Shown one piece after another: positions 8,412-18,511 of a stretch of DNA of 25,116 bases. Under the pieces are notes generated by a model. That model did no database searches, was not told the origin of the DNA, and was given only the letters and a program-made list of their open reading frames with translations. Location of the stretch: contig BAAFSQ010000140.1 of the NCBI GenBank assembly GCA_054661495.1, forward strand, positions 1-25,116, in the 5' to 3' direction. The first letter of the stretch is position 1, and the number at the start of each line of letters is the position of its first letter. This DNA comes from Zygophlyctis sp. KS116. Lineage: Eukaryota > Chytridiomycota. The position numbers and the translations under genes are program-made.

Positions 8412-8529
8412 ATTAGATTATATTTTAGAATTGATAGCATTAAGAACGGTTACAGTAATATTTGAGATTTCTGTGCTTTTATTTGATAAATCTCACGATT
8501 GTTTCTAACTTTAAAGGTTAGACACTGGG

Positions 8530-9186
8530 ATGGAGACTAACATTCTTGATTTACCGACAGAAATGAAATGGGAAACTATCAAATATTTAAATCTCAAAAC
8601 TGCTCTTAAATATTGTATTGTATTAAAACTACCGAGAGAAATCGCTTATAGAAATCATATTTTGGAAATTGAAATAATTGATATTTGGCAATGGGTGAAT
8701 TCAATTCAAGTCAAAACAGATTCTAATCCTAAATATTTTGAAGCTTTATTACAAAATTCAAACTGGAAACATTATTTCGGACAAGAAGAAACGTTTACAT
8801 TAGCTGCTGGATTTGGTCTAATTCAAAAGGTAAAACAACTTTTACAAGATTCAAAAGTTGATCCATCTTGTTTTTATAATTTTCCAATTATTCTATCTAG
8901 TAAAAATGCAAGACTAGAAGTAGTACAATTATTATTGGATGATAAAAGAGTTGATCCTTCAGATAGATTTAATAGTGCACTCAGACTAGCATGTGAAAAT
9001 GGACATTTATCAATTGTAAATTTATTATTACAAAATGACAATGTTGATCCATCGGATTTGAATAATTCTGCTATAAAGGCAGCATTAAGTAATAAGCATT
9101 TAGAAATAGTAAACAGACTTTTACAAGATTCGAGGATTAGATTGGACGGATTACAAGATTTATTGGAAATTGATTCTATAGAGTAG
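8530..9186 (+). CDS. F-box-like ankyrin repeat protein
   Basis: Intronless, 218 aa. The N-terminus (ILDLPTEMKWETIKYLNLKT, about 5-24) looks like an F-box. The rest holds about four ankyrin repeats of about 33 residues with the core GHLSIVNLLLQNDNVDPSD; the VDPS hairpin recurs. Proteins of this build (F-box plus ankyrin with a DPS turn) are expanded in some fungi, amoebae and giant viruses. A role as substrate receptor of an SCF ubiquitin ligase is plausible but not shown. It sits beside the Crinkler/RHS remnant in a small accessory island between two housekeeping genes (Sua5 and GCP2). The ATG at 8530 is the first in frame. The flanks (8412-8529, 9187-9305) show no further gene. Confidence 0.8.
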   Translation: METNILDLPTEMKWETIKYLNLKTALKYCIVLKLPREIAYRNHILEIEIIDIWQWVNSIQVKTDSNPKYFEALLQNSNWKHYFGQEETFTLAAGFGLIQKVKQLLQDSKVDPSCFYNFPIILSSKNARLEVVQLLLDDKRVDPSDRFNSALRLACENGHLSIVNLLLQNDNVDPSDLNNSAIKAALSNKHLEIVNRLLQDSRIRLDGLQDLLEIDSIE

Positions 9187-9305
9187 AATTCAATCGCTTT
9201 GCTCTAGTAAATACAATAGCATATTAATCTTGAGACTCACCACTGAAACTAAAACTAAATAGTCACGAATCTCAAATTGTCCGGGCGGTCGAATCTTTTG
9301 ATTAA

Positions 9306-12300
9306 ATGCAAGAGTTTGCTCTACATGCTGCAGTTACAGAGCTGTTTGGGATTTTAGGTATTAATTCAGAGAATCCAAATGAATTTACTGATTATTTACT
9401 GGGAAAATCTAAAATTAAATTGGACAATTTCAAGGAAAAGATGCAACTTTCAACTACAAATCAGGTTGCTCGTTTAAATGTTTTCCAGGAAAAACACAAG
9501 GGAAACAGGAAAATTGAACCATTATTGACTCTTATTTCTTCTGTAGTAGATGATTCTGTAGAATCTTTTGATGGTGCAACATTGGCAAATTCAACGCCAA
9601 ATATTACACGCTCACAGTCAATGATTGTAATTTGGGATTCTAAATATTAGAAGAATGCTTGGACACCGAGAATGAAGACTTCAAAGAGTTTTAATTTACT
9701 GCCGAAAACTCCAGGATTAAATATTTTTGATGTAGCAGGGACACCAAAGACTCCAGCAATGTCTATTAGAGAACTTAAAAAAGAAAAAAAGGTATTCAAG
9801 CTAGTTCTTACACAAATAAGGAAGCATATTCTTTTAGATCACTGGAAAATAAAAGTCTGCAAGAGCAAGAAGCGTGGGTTATTGAAGATTTATTGTATGT
9901 ATTGATGGTAATAGTTACTAGAATTGATTAAAGGGGATGGATGGGGAATTAATGTGTTTAGTTCCTTGTGTTAAACTTAATGGGATAGAGTCTTTTGATA
10001 CTGTTGTTGAAAAGAATTTAGGTATGGGGATGTAAACTAAAGGATAGATGCTTCTCTTCGCGAATTTGTAATGAAAATACTTGGGATAGCTGTATCATAT
10101 AGGACAACTATGGAATATTTAGAAAAACATTCAGTTTTTAGAGCTGGGATGATAAGTCATGCATTATGTGCGGGAATTAGAGAATTGTTAAATGTATACT
10201 CCAAGATTTATAAATAGGAATATTTAGTTTTGGTTTCGCAATTGGAACATCAAGCACATACAGATGCTACTTTTAGTCTACAAAAAATGTGGTATTATCT
10301 AGAATCATCAAGAGCTACGTTGGATACTGTTTCAAATCTCTTGGTTTCTCTAATTCAGTCAGAGTCGCAAGATGTGTCTACAGATTCATTTTCAAAAGTC
10401 AAAAAGGGATTTAGTGGTGGGAAAATACTGAATATAATCAGTCAGAATATTCAAATTTATAAGGGGTAATGGAAATAGAGTCTGAATAATTAGTGATCCT
10501 GTCAGAACCAAAGTTTATACAGTCTTACTAGAAAAATCTATGCTCCCGTTTTTCGATATGTTGAGGAAATGGATTTTTTCTGGTCATATATCGGATCACT
10601 ATAATGAATTTATGATCTCTGAATCTCAAAATATCTCAAAAGAGACGCTATTAAAAGGTCTAAATGATACATATTGGGAACAACGGTTTTCTCTGCACGA
10701 TGAGTATGTACCAGATTTCCTAGAAGGCGCAAAAGAAAAGATTCTGTTGACAGGAAAATATTTAAATGTACTCAAGGAATGCAAAGCTCCTATACCAGAT
10801 CGAGAGGCTATGGCAGATTTTTACGACAATAGTGAATCAAAGGGAATTATTTTGAGAAGAAAGACAAGCTCTTTTTTCGAAGAGTAAGCCCATTTTAATT
10901 TTCATAATTTAGAATTATGCATGATGTAGAGGTTGCATTTTTCTATGCCAATCAAACTCTTCTAGAATTGCTTTTCAAGAATAAGAATATCCTATCACAA
11001 TTGAGGTAATCGTGTAAATTATTAAATGATGCAGGACAATGAAAATGTATTTTTTGCTCGAACAATCAGACTTTCTTACTCAATTCTTTGATGTAGCGCT
11101 TGTTGATATGGTTCAGCCAGTTGACAAGGTCCCTAAAGAAAAGCTGCAGGTACTTTTTGATCTTGTTCTGCGTTCTCATGGAGGTGCTGGATGTGAGTCT
11201 ATAATTGAATCCATAAAGATTGGCTTAGACTCAACATCACTATTTGAAAAGCTTTTAAAGATCAATTCAGTTGCCGGAGTCGATATTAAACGTTACATGT
11301 CCGAAATTCGTTCAGGTAACATTGCGATTGAGCCCCTTCTCGCCAGAAACAGTATCAAATCCCGAAACGAAACGGATTCTATCTCGATGACAGGTAATTT
11401 CTCCTTGAGCTGAAAGAAAGGTATTGATGCATTTACATTGGAATTCCAGGTTCAGTTTCCGATGTCACTGATCCTTAATAAGAAAATACTGACAAAGTAT
11501 CAATTGCTCTTTCGACATTTGTTTCAATGTAAGTATGTGGAAAGATTATTGATGGGTGCATGGCTAGATCATGCTAAACTTAGACAATCATTTAAAGGAG
11601 GAATCCGATCTGAAAGCAATAGCTATTCACCGTGGCAGGATGAAGTTTCATTCATTGGAAGACTCGGCTCTCTATCGGCCAAAATGCTTCATTTTATTCA
11701 GCAAGTTATGTATTATATGTTTATTGAAGTAATTGAACCAAACTGGGCCAAGATGGAGAAGAATATGTTCAATGTAAGTTTTTTAAACTTATAAAAGGCT
11801 CTCACAATTGATCAAGTTATAAATGGCCACGATGATTTCTTAAATACTTGTTTAAAGGAATGTATGCTAACAAACCCCAAATTAATCAAGGTTCGTATTT
11901 ACTATTAAACTCTTAGTCTTTTAACAAGATTCTGAGCGAAATGAAATCTGTTGTTGAATTTTCTGAATGGTATTGCCGTACAAAACTACATGCGTCGAGT
12001 ACTGAATCTCACGAAAGTCAAGACTTGGGGGCTGGTATTCCTATTTCCCTTGCTCATTTTTCCCATCCTAGCCAATCTATTGGAAAGAATATGTCTGTGC
12101 TTAGTATCTCTGGTTTAAGAAACACGCCAGCATCTGCCACTCCTGCATTAGTAAATTATGAAAAAGAATTTGGCCGCCAAGTCAACGGCCTAATTGATCT
12201 TTTATTAGTGATTGGAAACTCTGAATCTGGCAGTCTTTGCCATTTGTGCAACATGATGGACTATAACCGCTACTACTCACACTCTGCCCCTAATGTGGCC

Positions 12301-12417
12301 TATGTCTCTAGTCCTCTAGTCTCTAAGAAATTTAATGATGTTTTAGGAAGCAATTCTACACTAGGAAAAAGCGGATTAGCAAGTAGCCCATTAAGTGTCT
12401 CTGAAGTTTTAAATTAA
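9306..12417 (+). CDS. Gamma-tubulin complex component 2 (GCP2/Spc97)
   Basis: Twelve exons, 939 aa: 9306-9626, 9651-9791, 9821-9907, 9934-10021, 10048-10193, 10218-10465, 10494-10883, 10913-11005, 11035-11393, 11421-11773, 11798-11890, 11917-12417. The eleven introns are 24, 29, 26, 26, 24, 28, 29, 29, 27, 24 and 26 nt; reading frame closes across all of them. Landmarks of the GRIP1 and GRIP2 regions: [150 protein letters not shown]2 with GCP3 forms the small gamma-tubulin complex that nucleates microtubules at the spindle pole or basal body. The C-terminal 100 residues are Ser-rich and not conserved. Several introns carry an ACTAA/CTAA branch-like element close to the acceptor. Confidence 0.96.
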
Positions 12418-12454
12418 ATCATTTTTTAGAGAGTGAAAAAGAATAATTTATAAA

Positions 12455-13180
12455 TCAATCCTTCAACAGCATTTCATATCTTGATTTATCAGAGTTTGGA
12501 AGTAACCATCCTAAATTTGCCAAAAAATCCCCAAATATAACTTTTCCATCTCCAACTTGTCTTCCAGCCCATAAACATTCACCCCATTTCCCTACATTAA
12601 CTTGAGAGAATATTTTCCCTTGATTAACTTTTATAACGACAACTTGCAACATTTTTGACCATCCCACCTGTAATTTCCTAAAACAGTCAAACTTTGCTTC
12701 TTCATGTTGAATATTATCCCATCTCATTAATTTATTCTGCAATATATCTGATGCCAGCAATAGATAAGAAGCAGTAGTATCAATCCACTCTATAGAGTCT
12801 GGTAAATTTACAAAATATTCAGCATAGAATGCAATAGAGTCTAGTATTTCAAGATAGTTCCCCTTGACTCTACTATAAGAATAATCATTTGAGAAACTTC
12901 CCAGCGGAAGATTTTTAAAGAGTAATTTGAGTTTAGAGTCTAAAATATCAACTACACTTGAGATAGTGAGAGGAATCATGATAGAAATATCATTTCCAAG
13001 CCAAGAATGTTTATGAATCAATTGAATTAGAATATTTCCAAGAGATTTTGAGTCTAAATCTCTCAAAACCTTTATTAGATTATCATTAGATTTTTCTGTA
13101 GTTTTTGACCTTTTAGGGGATGAATTGTACATGTCATCTTGTATATCAGAGTACTCTCTCTTGCGATCCGTCATCATCAT
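12455..13180 (-). CDS. Cut8/Sts1-type nuclear proteasome tethering factor
   Basis: Intronless, 241 aa. It resembles the Cut8/Sts1 family, which anchors 26S proteasomes to the nuclear envelope. Visible: a basic N-terminal stretch with PKRSK (NLS-like), then an all-helical domain with the family pattern LGNILIQLIHKH, MIPLTISSVVDILDSKL, a proline and the signature DYSYSRVKGNYLEILDSIAFY. The C-terminal part (KWGECLWAGRQVGDGKVIFG) resembles the lipid-binding bundle region. The start could be any of three consecutive ATGs (13180, 13177, 13174); the first was taken. It converges with GCP2 (37-nt gap) and is divergent from PNPO across a repeat-bearing spacer. Identification rests on pattern and length, so it is fairly but not fully secure. 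Confidence 0.72.
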   Translation of the reverse strand: MMMTDRKREYSDIQDDMYNSSPKRSKTTEKSNDNLIKVLRDLDSKSLGNILIQLIHKHSWLGNDISIMIPLTISSVVDILDSKLKLLFKNLPLGSFSNDYSYSRVKGNYLEILDSIAFYAEYFVNLPDSIEWIDTTASYLLLASDILQNKLMRWDNIQHEEAKFDCFRKLQVGWSKMLQVVVIKVNQGKIFSQVNVGKWGECLWAGRQVGDGKVIFGDFLANLGWLLPNSDKSRYEMLLKD

Positions 13181-13210
13181 ACTCTGACACACGCCTGAAA
13201 CTTTCTTACC

Positions 13211-13270
13211 CTGCCACGCCTAGTGTCACGGACCATGGACTGCCACGCCTAGTGTCCATGCCTAGTGTCC
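13211..13270. repeat. Short direct repeats in the Cut8/PNPO divergent promoter
   Basis: Two perfect copies of CTGCCACGCCTAGTGTC start 29 nt apart (13211-13227, 13240-13256). A third, shorter copy ending GCCTAGTGTCC follows (13260-13270). The block is GC-rich in an AT-rich region and lies in the 145-nt spacer between two divergently transcribed genes, so it may be a transcription-factor binding cluster. I recognise no named consensus. Confidence 0.55.
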
Positions 13271-13325
13271 AATCCCTGACATTGACACACACTGGCATAC
13301 ACCCCGAGTAAAGTAAAAAAGAAAA

Positions 13326-13946
13326 ATGTCCCTGTATAATCTTCGAATTAATTATGATCAAGACTCTCTCCTAGAAGATAATCTCCCTAAAGATCCAATG
13401 ATTCTTTTTGACGCTTGGTTTAAACAGTCTGCTGCAAAAGAACCAAATGCAATGTGTTTATCTACTGTAATTGATAATAAACCATCATCTAGAATTGTCT
13501 TGTGTAAATCTTATTCAACTCAAGGATTTACTTTTTTTACAAATTATAATTCAAGAAAAGGAATGGAAATTGAAAGTAATCCTTTTGCTTCTATAGTGTT
13601 TTATTGGGAACAGAGATCTGTAAGAATAGAAGGAAAATTAGATAAAATTTCTGATAAAGAATCTACAGATTATTTTTCTAGTAGACCTAGAGAATCACAA
13701 ATTGGAGCATGGACTTCTCCTCAATCTACAGTCTTGAAAAATAGACAAGAATTGGATGATTTTTATTATAAAACAGTTGAAAAATTCAAAAATGTTGAAA
13801 ATATTCCCAAACCAGAATTTTGGGGAGGATATATACTACGGCCAACAAGTATAGAATTTTGGCAAGGAAGACCTTCTAGATTACATGATCGTATAAAGTA
13901 TATTTTACAGAATTCATGTTATAAAATTGTGCGATTGGCTCCGTAA
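13326..13946 (+). CDS. Pyridoxamine 5'-phosphate oxidase (Pdx3/PNPO)
   Basis: Intronless, 206 aa. It oxidises pyridoxine or pyridoxamine 5'-phosphate to pyridoxal 5'-phosphate using FMN. Family landmarks in order: LFDAWFKQSAAKEPNAMCLST, SSRIVLCKSY and GFTFFTNYNSRKG (FMN contacts), VFYWEQRSVRIEGK, SSRPRESQIGAWTSPQS, WGGYILRPTSIEFWQGRPSR and LHDR, ending RLAP. Length is near that of yeast Pdx3. The start is the first ATG and fits the short N-terminus of yeast and bacterial enzymes. The 119 nt that follow, before the nucleoporin ATG, show nothing distinct. Confidence 0.96.
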   Translation: MSLYNLRINYDQDSLLEDNLPKDPMILFDAWFKQSAAKEPNAMCLSTVIDNKPSSRIVLCKSYSTQGFTFFTNYNSRKGMEIESNPFASIVFYWEQRSVRIEGKLDKISDKESTDYFSSRPRESQIGAWTSPQSTVLKNRQELDDFYYKTVEKFKNVENIPKPEFWGGYILRPTSIEFWQGRPSRLHDRIKYILQNSCYKIVRLAP

Positions 13947-14065
13947 ACTTTTTAATATATTTTCTAATAATTTCTATTCTAATAATTTCTACCATAGACA
14001 ATAGACAGATATGGGAAGACGAGATATGGATAAAATTTGCGCGTTTAGCAAAAATTTGGAAAAAA

Positions 14066-17043
14066 ATGATTGAATTAATCTTGATTTTTGGAGGATTTTC
14101 TTGGATTTTATACAATTATTGGAAATATTTAAAGAGGAAAAGGTTGAATTCTTTAGGGTAATTTATTTTCTCTTACAATAAAGTCCAAAAAGAAGATTTA
14201 TAACTGAAAAATCTCAAATTCCAAAAGTAGTTTTGCAGAAAAAAGTAGAAAAAACAATTTATTTTACTCCGGCAAAGACTAGAGAACAAGTATTCTTTTC
14301 TACTCCTCATTTGCCTTTTAAAACTCCTAGAAATTCAGAGATGGGGAATTTTACACCAATTGTAAAGTTGGACTCTAAAGAGGGAATTGAGGCTGTTAAA
14401 ATTCCTGTAAAATCAATGGAACAGAGGCCAATAGAGATTCAGAGAAATTTAGGGCCAATAGAGATTCAAAATAATTTACAACCTTTAAAATTACAGCAAG
14501 ATAATCTCAATTTTCAGCATTCACAACTTTCAACTCCACAGAAAAGTATAGAAAGTATGCAATTAAGAGTTGAAAAAGAAAATTCAAGAGTAGAAACTGG
14601 GAAAAGTAATAAAAGGGCATTTAATGATGAGGTAGGTCTCTAAATAAATTAATATTAATAGGAGTTGACTCAAGTTAAAAAATCTAGAAAAGAAGTTAGA
14701 TATAAGACTCCAAGGAGGGATAGAGATACTTTGAAGAGGAAATCTACTTTTACAGTTTTAGATAATGAAATTGATAAGGAACTATTGCCGGAAAAAGGTT
14801 GGATTACTCCCATGAGTAGAAGACTGGGAAGGAAAGCTTCTAGAAGTACACAAATAAAGGAAAGAACTAGTGTAATGTGTCAGACTATGCCGGTTCAGCA
14901 AGAGTCTAAAAGGATTAAAGTTACTCCTGCATTAGATAGAGTGAAATTCAAAATACCGGAATCTATTTCTAGACCTGTTTTACAAGGGAATGAATTGGAT
15001 GAGAAGACGGTTCAGGTGTTACTGAATGCAGCAAATGAAGGAATTTCTGGAAGTTTTGTGATTGGGAAGGAAGCAAGTTCTATAGAAGCTATAAAGGCAC
15101 CGCCCTTGGAATTCAAAGCTCCATTAGCAAAAGAAAATATATCTCCAAGTTTCAAGGTTGATGGGGCAGTTGCGCCTGTTCCTCCTTTGTCTGCCCCCAG
15201 TACTGTTGCAACGGAGGTCACGCCTGAAGTTCCAAAGTTTAACTTTAATCTTCCAGTTTCAACATCAGTCTCAACTGGGACGCTATCTCCTCAAAAGCCA
15301 GCATTGACTTTTTCTCTGCCTGGATCTGAAACTCCTATTTTGTCTACAGTTCCTGCAAGAGATTCTGATGTACAAACGCCAAAGTTCTCTTTTGGAGCGC
15401 CTTCAAGCATTACCAGCACTGCAGTCACTACATCTACTATGGCAACTGCCGTTACAAGTTCAATAGCGACTTTTGGGACTCTCACCGCAAGTACAGGTCC
15501 TGCTAGTACTCCTATTACTTCAATGCCTTTTTCAATATCCACTACAGCACCTCCTGTTACTGCAGCTGCTACAAGTGATACTATAACGCCAACTTTTAAT
15601 TTTGGAAAGCCTTCTTCTGGATTCACTCCTCTTCCTACTGTGACAGCACCAACTACTACCACGGCACCTGTAAGTTTTTCTTTTGGGGGGAAAACAAGTG
15701 AAGTGCCTGCTGTTTCTCTGACTAGTTTTGGAAGCAAAGAAACTACGGCCGCTTCTGCTGCTCCTACATTAAATTTTGGAGTTCCTTCATCGACTGCTGC
15801 TGCTCCTATTCCCTCAGCTCCACAGACTACTCCATTTTCTTTTGGGAAGACACCAACTGTATCAACTACACCCTCTACATTTAACTTTGGTTCTTCCAAT
15901 GTGCCTCCGGCCACTTTAGCCCCACAATCTGGCGGCTTATCTCAGCCAGTTTTGGGTAATCAATCTTCTAAAACAGCTGCTCCGATGTTTGGGCAGTTGA
16001 ATCAAACATCTCAGCCGCCAGCAACATCAGCTTTTGGTGGAACTACTGCCCCACCTGTATTTGGACAACCAGCGCCTAGTGCTACCTCTACTTTTGGTCA
16101 ATCAACTTCTGCTCCATTTGGGCAATCTGTATCAGTAACTGCAACACCCTCTTTTGGTCAGCCAGCTCCCATAACATCTGCCACATTTGGTCAACCCGCA
16201 ACATCAGCTTCTGTCCCCTCTTTTGGGCAAGCTATCCCATCAACTTCTGCTCCTTTTGGACAGTCAGCCCCTGTTCAGTCGCCATTTGGTCAAACTAAGG
16301 CTGCTCCTTTCGGACCGCCGTCCATCTCCACTTCAACATCAGCTTTTGGACAATCGGCCCCCTCATCCTCTGTTTCTTCTCCTTTTGGACAAACTACGAC
16401 AGCCCCTGGTTCTTTTGGAGCTGCTGCACCATTTGGAACCACTACAGCCCCTCCTACATTTGGCCAATCACCATCTACTTCTGCTCCTCCTCCATTTGGA
16501 CAGCCTTTTGGTCAGCAATCAGGAAATACAGGTTTTGGTATGACCTCTGGAGCTTCAGCCGGACAGGGATCAAGTGCTCCTGCATTTGGCCAGCCTACCT
16601 CTGGATTCCCACCATCTTCATTTGGACAAGGCTCAACATCTAATTTCAATCAATCAACTCCTGCGGCTCCGTTTGGATCTGCTCCTTCTCCATTTGGAAA
16701 TACATCTACTAATGCCCCTAGTGCTCCAAGCTTTGGATTCTCTAATGCATCGGTTCAGTTTGGAGCCCAAGCTCCTGCAAATCCTCAAGCCCCTTTCAAC
16801 ACACCTTCTGGATCAGCATTCACATTTGGTCAACCTCAAGCTACCGCCCCTTCATTTTCATTTGGAGCCCAATCTCCTGGTATAGCCCCTGCCTCTCCAG
16901 GATTTTCATTCAATGCACCAGGAGCCCCTCAATTACCTCAAATGCCTTCTGGACCAGGATTCTCTCTTGGTGCTGGTGGTGATACTACTCGCAAACTTGC
17001 TCAGCCCAAAGGACGTCTTCGAAAAGCCGGACTAAGACGTTGA
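14066..17043 (+). CDS. FG-repeat nucleoporin with N-terminal membrane segment (POM121/Nup1-like)
   Basis: Three exons: 14066-14157, 14184-14631, 14662-17043 (introns 26 and 30 nt), 973 aa. Exon 1 encodes 30 residues with a hydrophobic run IELILIFGGFSWILYNYW followed by KYLKRKR, which looks like a membrane segment with a positive flank. Residues about 31-300 are basic and rich in TP and KTPR motifs (NLS-like). From about 390 to 950 there are roughly 35 FG dipeptides: FxFG in the first half, mostly PFGQ/SFGQ/AFGQ in the second, with Ser/Thr/Ala/Pro spacers. The tail TTRKLAQPKGRLRKAGLRR resembles the basic importin-binding C-termini of Nup1, Nup153 and POM121. FG Nups form the permeability barrier. 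The membrane segment depends on exon 1, which is joined by a GT-AG intron of usual size. Confidence 0.85.
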
Positions 17044-17123
17044 TATTTTAAAAGTATTTAAAAATAATCAAATTCTAAAAGTTTAATGCCGAGAGCAGTA
17101 ATCGGAAAATACTAATAGAGGAA

Positions 17124-17673
17124 ATGTCATTTATCACTGTCCGATATGGCCAAAACGAAGAGAAAATCCTAAATCCCAACTGCTTATCAGCAGTTTTACT
17201 ATCTCATATTAAAAAGTCTTGTGGATTCGAGACACTTTTAGAACCTATTGACCTTTGTTCTGCAGAGACTGGAGAAGTCGTGGATCTCATTTCTAAACCC
17301 AAAGAATACGCTAAAAAGTATTTGGAGCCTAGAGGATCATATGTTCTCTTAAAAGTGATTGGAGATGATTCAGAAGAATCCAGTTCTACATTTGTATCCT
17401 TGCTAGAATCATCTAATCTTAAAATCTCTAGTAATTTTCCTACTTTAATCTCTAGCCAACCCATCAAAATTAAAAGCCAAAAGAACCAAAGCAAACATTT
17501 TAAAATCTGAAAATCCAGACTTGAAGACTAATGACTCTGAAACCAATTCTTCTCAATCTTCAAAAAAACTAGGAATGACACCATTATCAGCCGGATTAAG
17601 AAATTCTAGATCTGATGTGTCTAGTAAACCATTAAACGAAAGAAAGATGGGATCTCCTAAAAAGAAAAAATAG
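17124..17673 (+). CDS. CXorf65-like protein of unknown function
   Basis: Two exons, 17124-17430 and 17456-17673, with a 25-nt intron (phase 1), 174 aa. The first 100 residues match the conserved domain of human CXorf65 and its relatives: ITVRYGQNEEKILNPNC, LLSHIKKSCGF, IDLCSAETGEVVDL, PKEYAKKYLEPRGSYVLLKV, FVSLLESS. The family is, to my knowledge, found mainly in organisms with cilia or flagella, and its role is not established. The C-terminal 70 residues are Ser/Lys-rich, ending SPKKKK. Without the splice the protein would stop at 17510. The last 121 nt of the CDS overlap the antisense 3' end of the Med10 gene. Confidence 0.75.
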
Positions 17674-18011
17674 ACATGAATAGATTCCTTTATTGACTTT
17701 TGTAATGCCTTTAATGATACAACTTTTCCAAAAGATTTTTGATTCATGAGCATAATTTCTAATAGTTTTTTCCTATAAAACAAATCTGGCGATTCATTAG
17801 AGTCTAGAATTTTTAGAATTTCACTAGGAACAGACACTCCTTTTAAATCTAAATTTAATTTTTCCAAAGCTTTTAATTGTCCAATCCATTGTTCTAGATA
17901 AGATGCAGTATTAATATTGATCTGTCTAGACTCGTATTCTGCAGCACTCATTTGATACAAGATAAAATAACCTTTTTTAAGAATAGATTCCAGTTTATCC
18001 AATTGATCCAT
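17553..18011 (-). CDS. MED10: Mediator subunit 10
   Basis: 152 aa as an open frame. Med10/Nut2 sits in the middle module of Mediator and links activators to RNA polymerase II. The N-terminal helix pair, then VSVPSEILKILDSNESPDLFYRKKLLE, and the NQKSFGKVVSLKALQKSIKE helix match Med10. The final 45 residues (from YFFFLGDP on) have no family similarity and are antisense to the CXorf65-like second exon. A 19-nt candidate intron at 17657-17675 (GTCTAT...TTTAG) would replace them with a shorter tail; it is shorter than any other intron here and has a weak donor, so I kept the open frame. The start ATG at 18011 fits other Med10 N-termini. Confidence 0.75.
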   Translation of the reverse strand: MDQLDKLESILKKGYFILYQMSAAEYESRQININTASYLEQWIGQLKALEKLNLDLKGVSVPSEILKILDSNESPDLFYRKKLLEIMLMNQKSFGKVVSLKALQKSIKESIHVYFFFLGDPIFLSFNGLLDTSDLEFLNPADNGVIPSFFED

Positions 18012-18084
18012 CTTGTATTTTGTATTTTGTGGGTTTTACAAATTTGCAGTAGGGCAACTCTTTGGGCCAGGCGCGTGTAAGAAA

Positions 18085-18500
18085 ATGTTTTTGAAAATGA
18101 ATTTCTCTGCAAAAGCCAAATTACTCTCTGCCATGCGATCAAGTAATTTTGATGTTTAAAATTCCTAGATTCAACCACCGCCTCAAAACTCCATGGAAGT
18201 TATCATTGGAGTTATGAAAGAATACTCTCTATAGCAACTATTCCTCTCATCATGAGTGCTTTTACAATGACACATCCTCATATTGATTTCGCGCTTGGGA
18301 TTGTTTTACCTTTACATTGTCATTTAGGACTAGATTGTATTATTACAGATTATTTGCCAAAGAGACGTGTTGGATTATTGCATACTATAGTCAAGACTAC
18401 TCTAGGTCTGTCAACTGTACTCTCAATATATGGACTATACAAGTTGAATACTGAAGATGTTGGGATTACAGAATACGTGAAAAAAGTTTGGAAAAAGTAA
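18085..18500 (+). CDS. Succinate dehydrogenase membrane anchor subunit CybS (Sdh4/SDHD)
   Basis: Two exons, 18085-18142 and 18169-18500 (26-nt intron), 129 aa. It is the small membrane anchor of complex II, passing electrons to ubiquinone. The first 19 codons (FLKMNFSAKAKLLSAMRS) form a plausible mitochondrial presequence. Splicing continues into KLHGSYHWSYERILSIATIP (cf. SLHWTSERVVSV in human SDHD). Then come the heme-b histidine region PLHCHLGLDCIITDYLP, with the conserved DY at the quinone site, a third membrane helix, and the C-terminus NTEDVGITEYVKKVW typical of the family. Three membrane helices are visible. It converges with the ABC gene, with 11 nt between stops. Its presence implies a respiring mitochondrion, unlike most microsporidia. 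Confidence 0.92.
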
Positions 18501-18511
18501 TTAAGAAATGA

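Noticed and set aside
9187-9305. Possible tRNA or small RNA between the ankyrin gene and GCP2
   Set aside because: No cloverleaf, A/B box pair or snRNA-like element could be found by eye.
13876-14115. Minus-strand open frame between PNPO and the nucleoporin
   Set aside because: It overlaps the PNPO 3' end, is low in complexity and has no family signal.
15012-15914. Long antisense open frames across the FG nucleoporin
   Set aside because: They mirror the repetitive Ser/Thr/Ala/Pro/FG codons of the real gene and show no family pattern.
16187-16885. Leu/His-rich +1 frames inside the FG repeats
   Set aside because: Frame shadows of PFGQ-type codons; the composition is wholly explained by the repeat DNA.
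17948-18178. Minus-strand open frame upstream of Med10
   Set aside because: It overlaps the Sdh4 exons on the opposite strand and Med10 in another frame, and has no recognisable motif.
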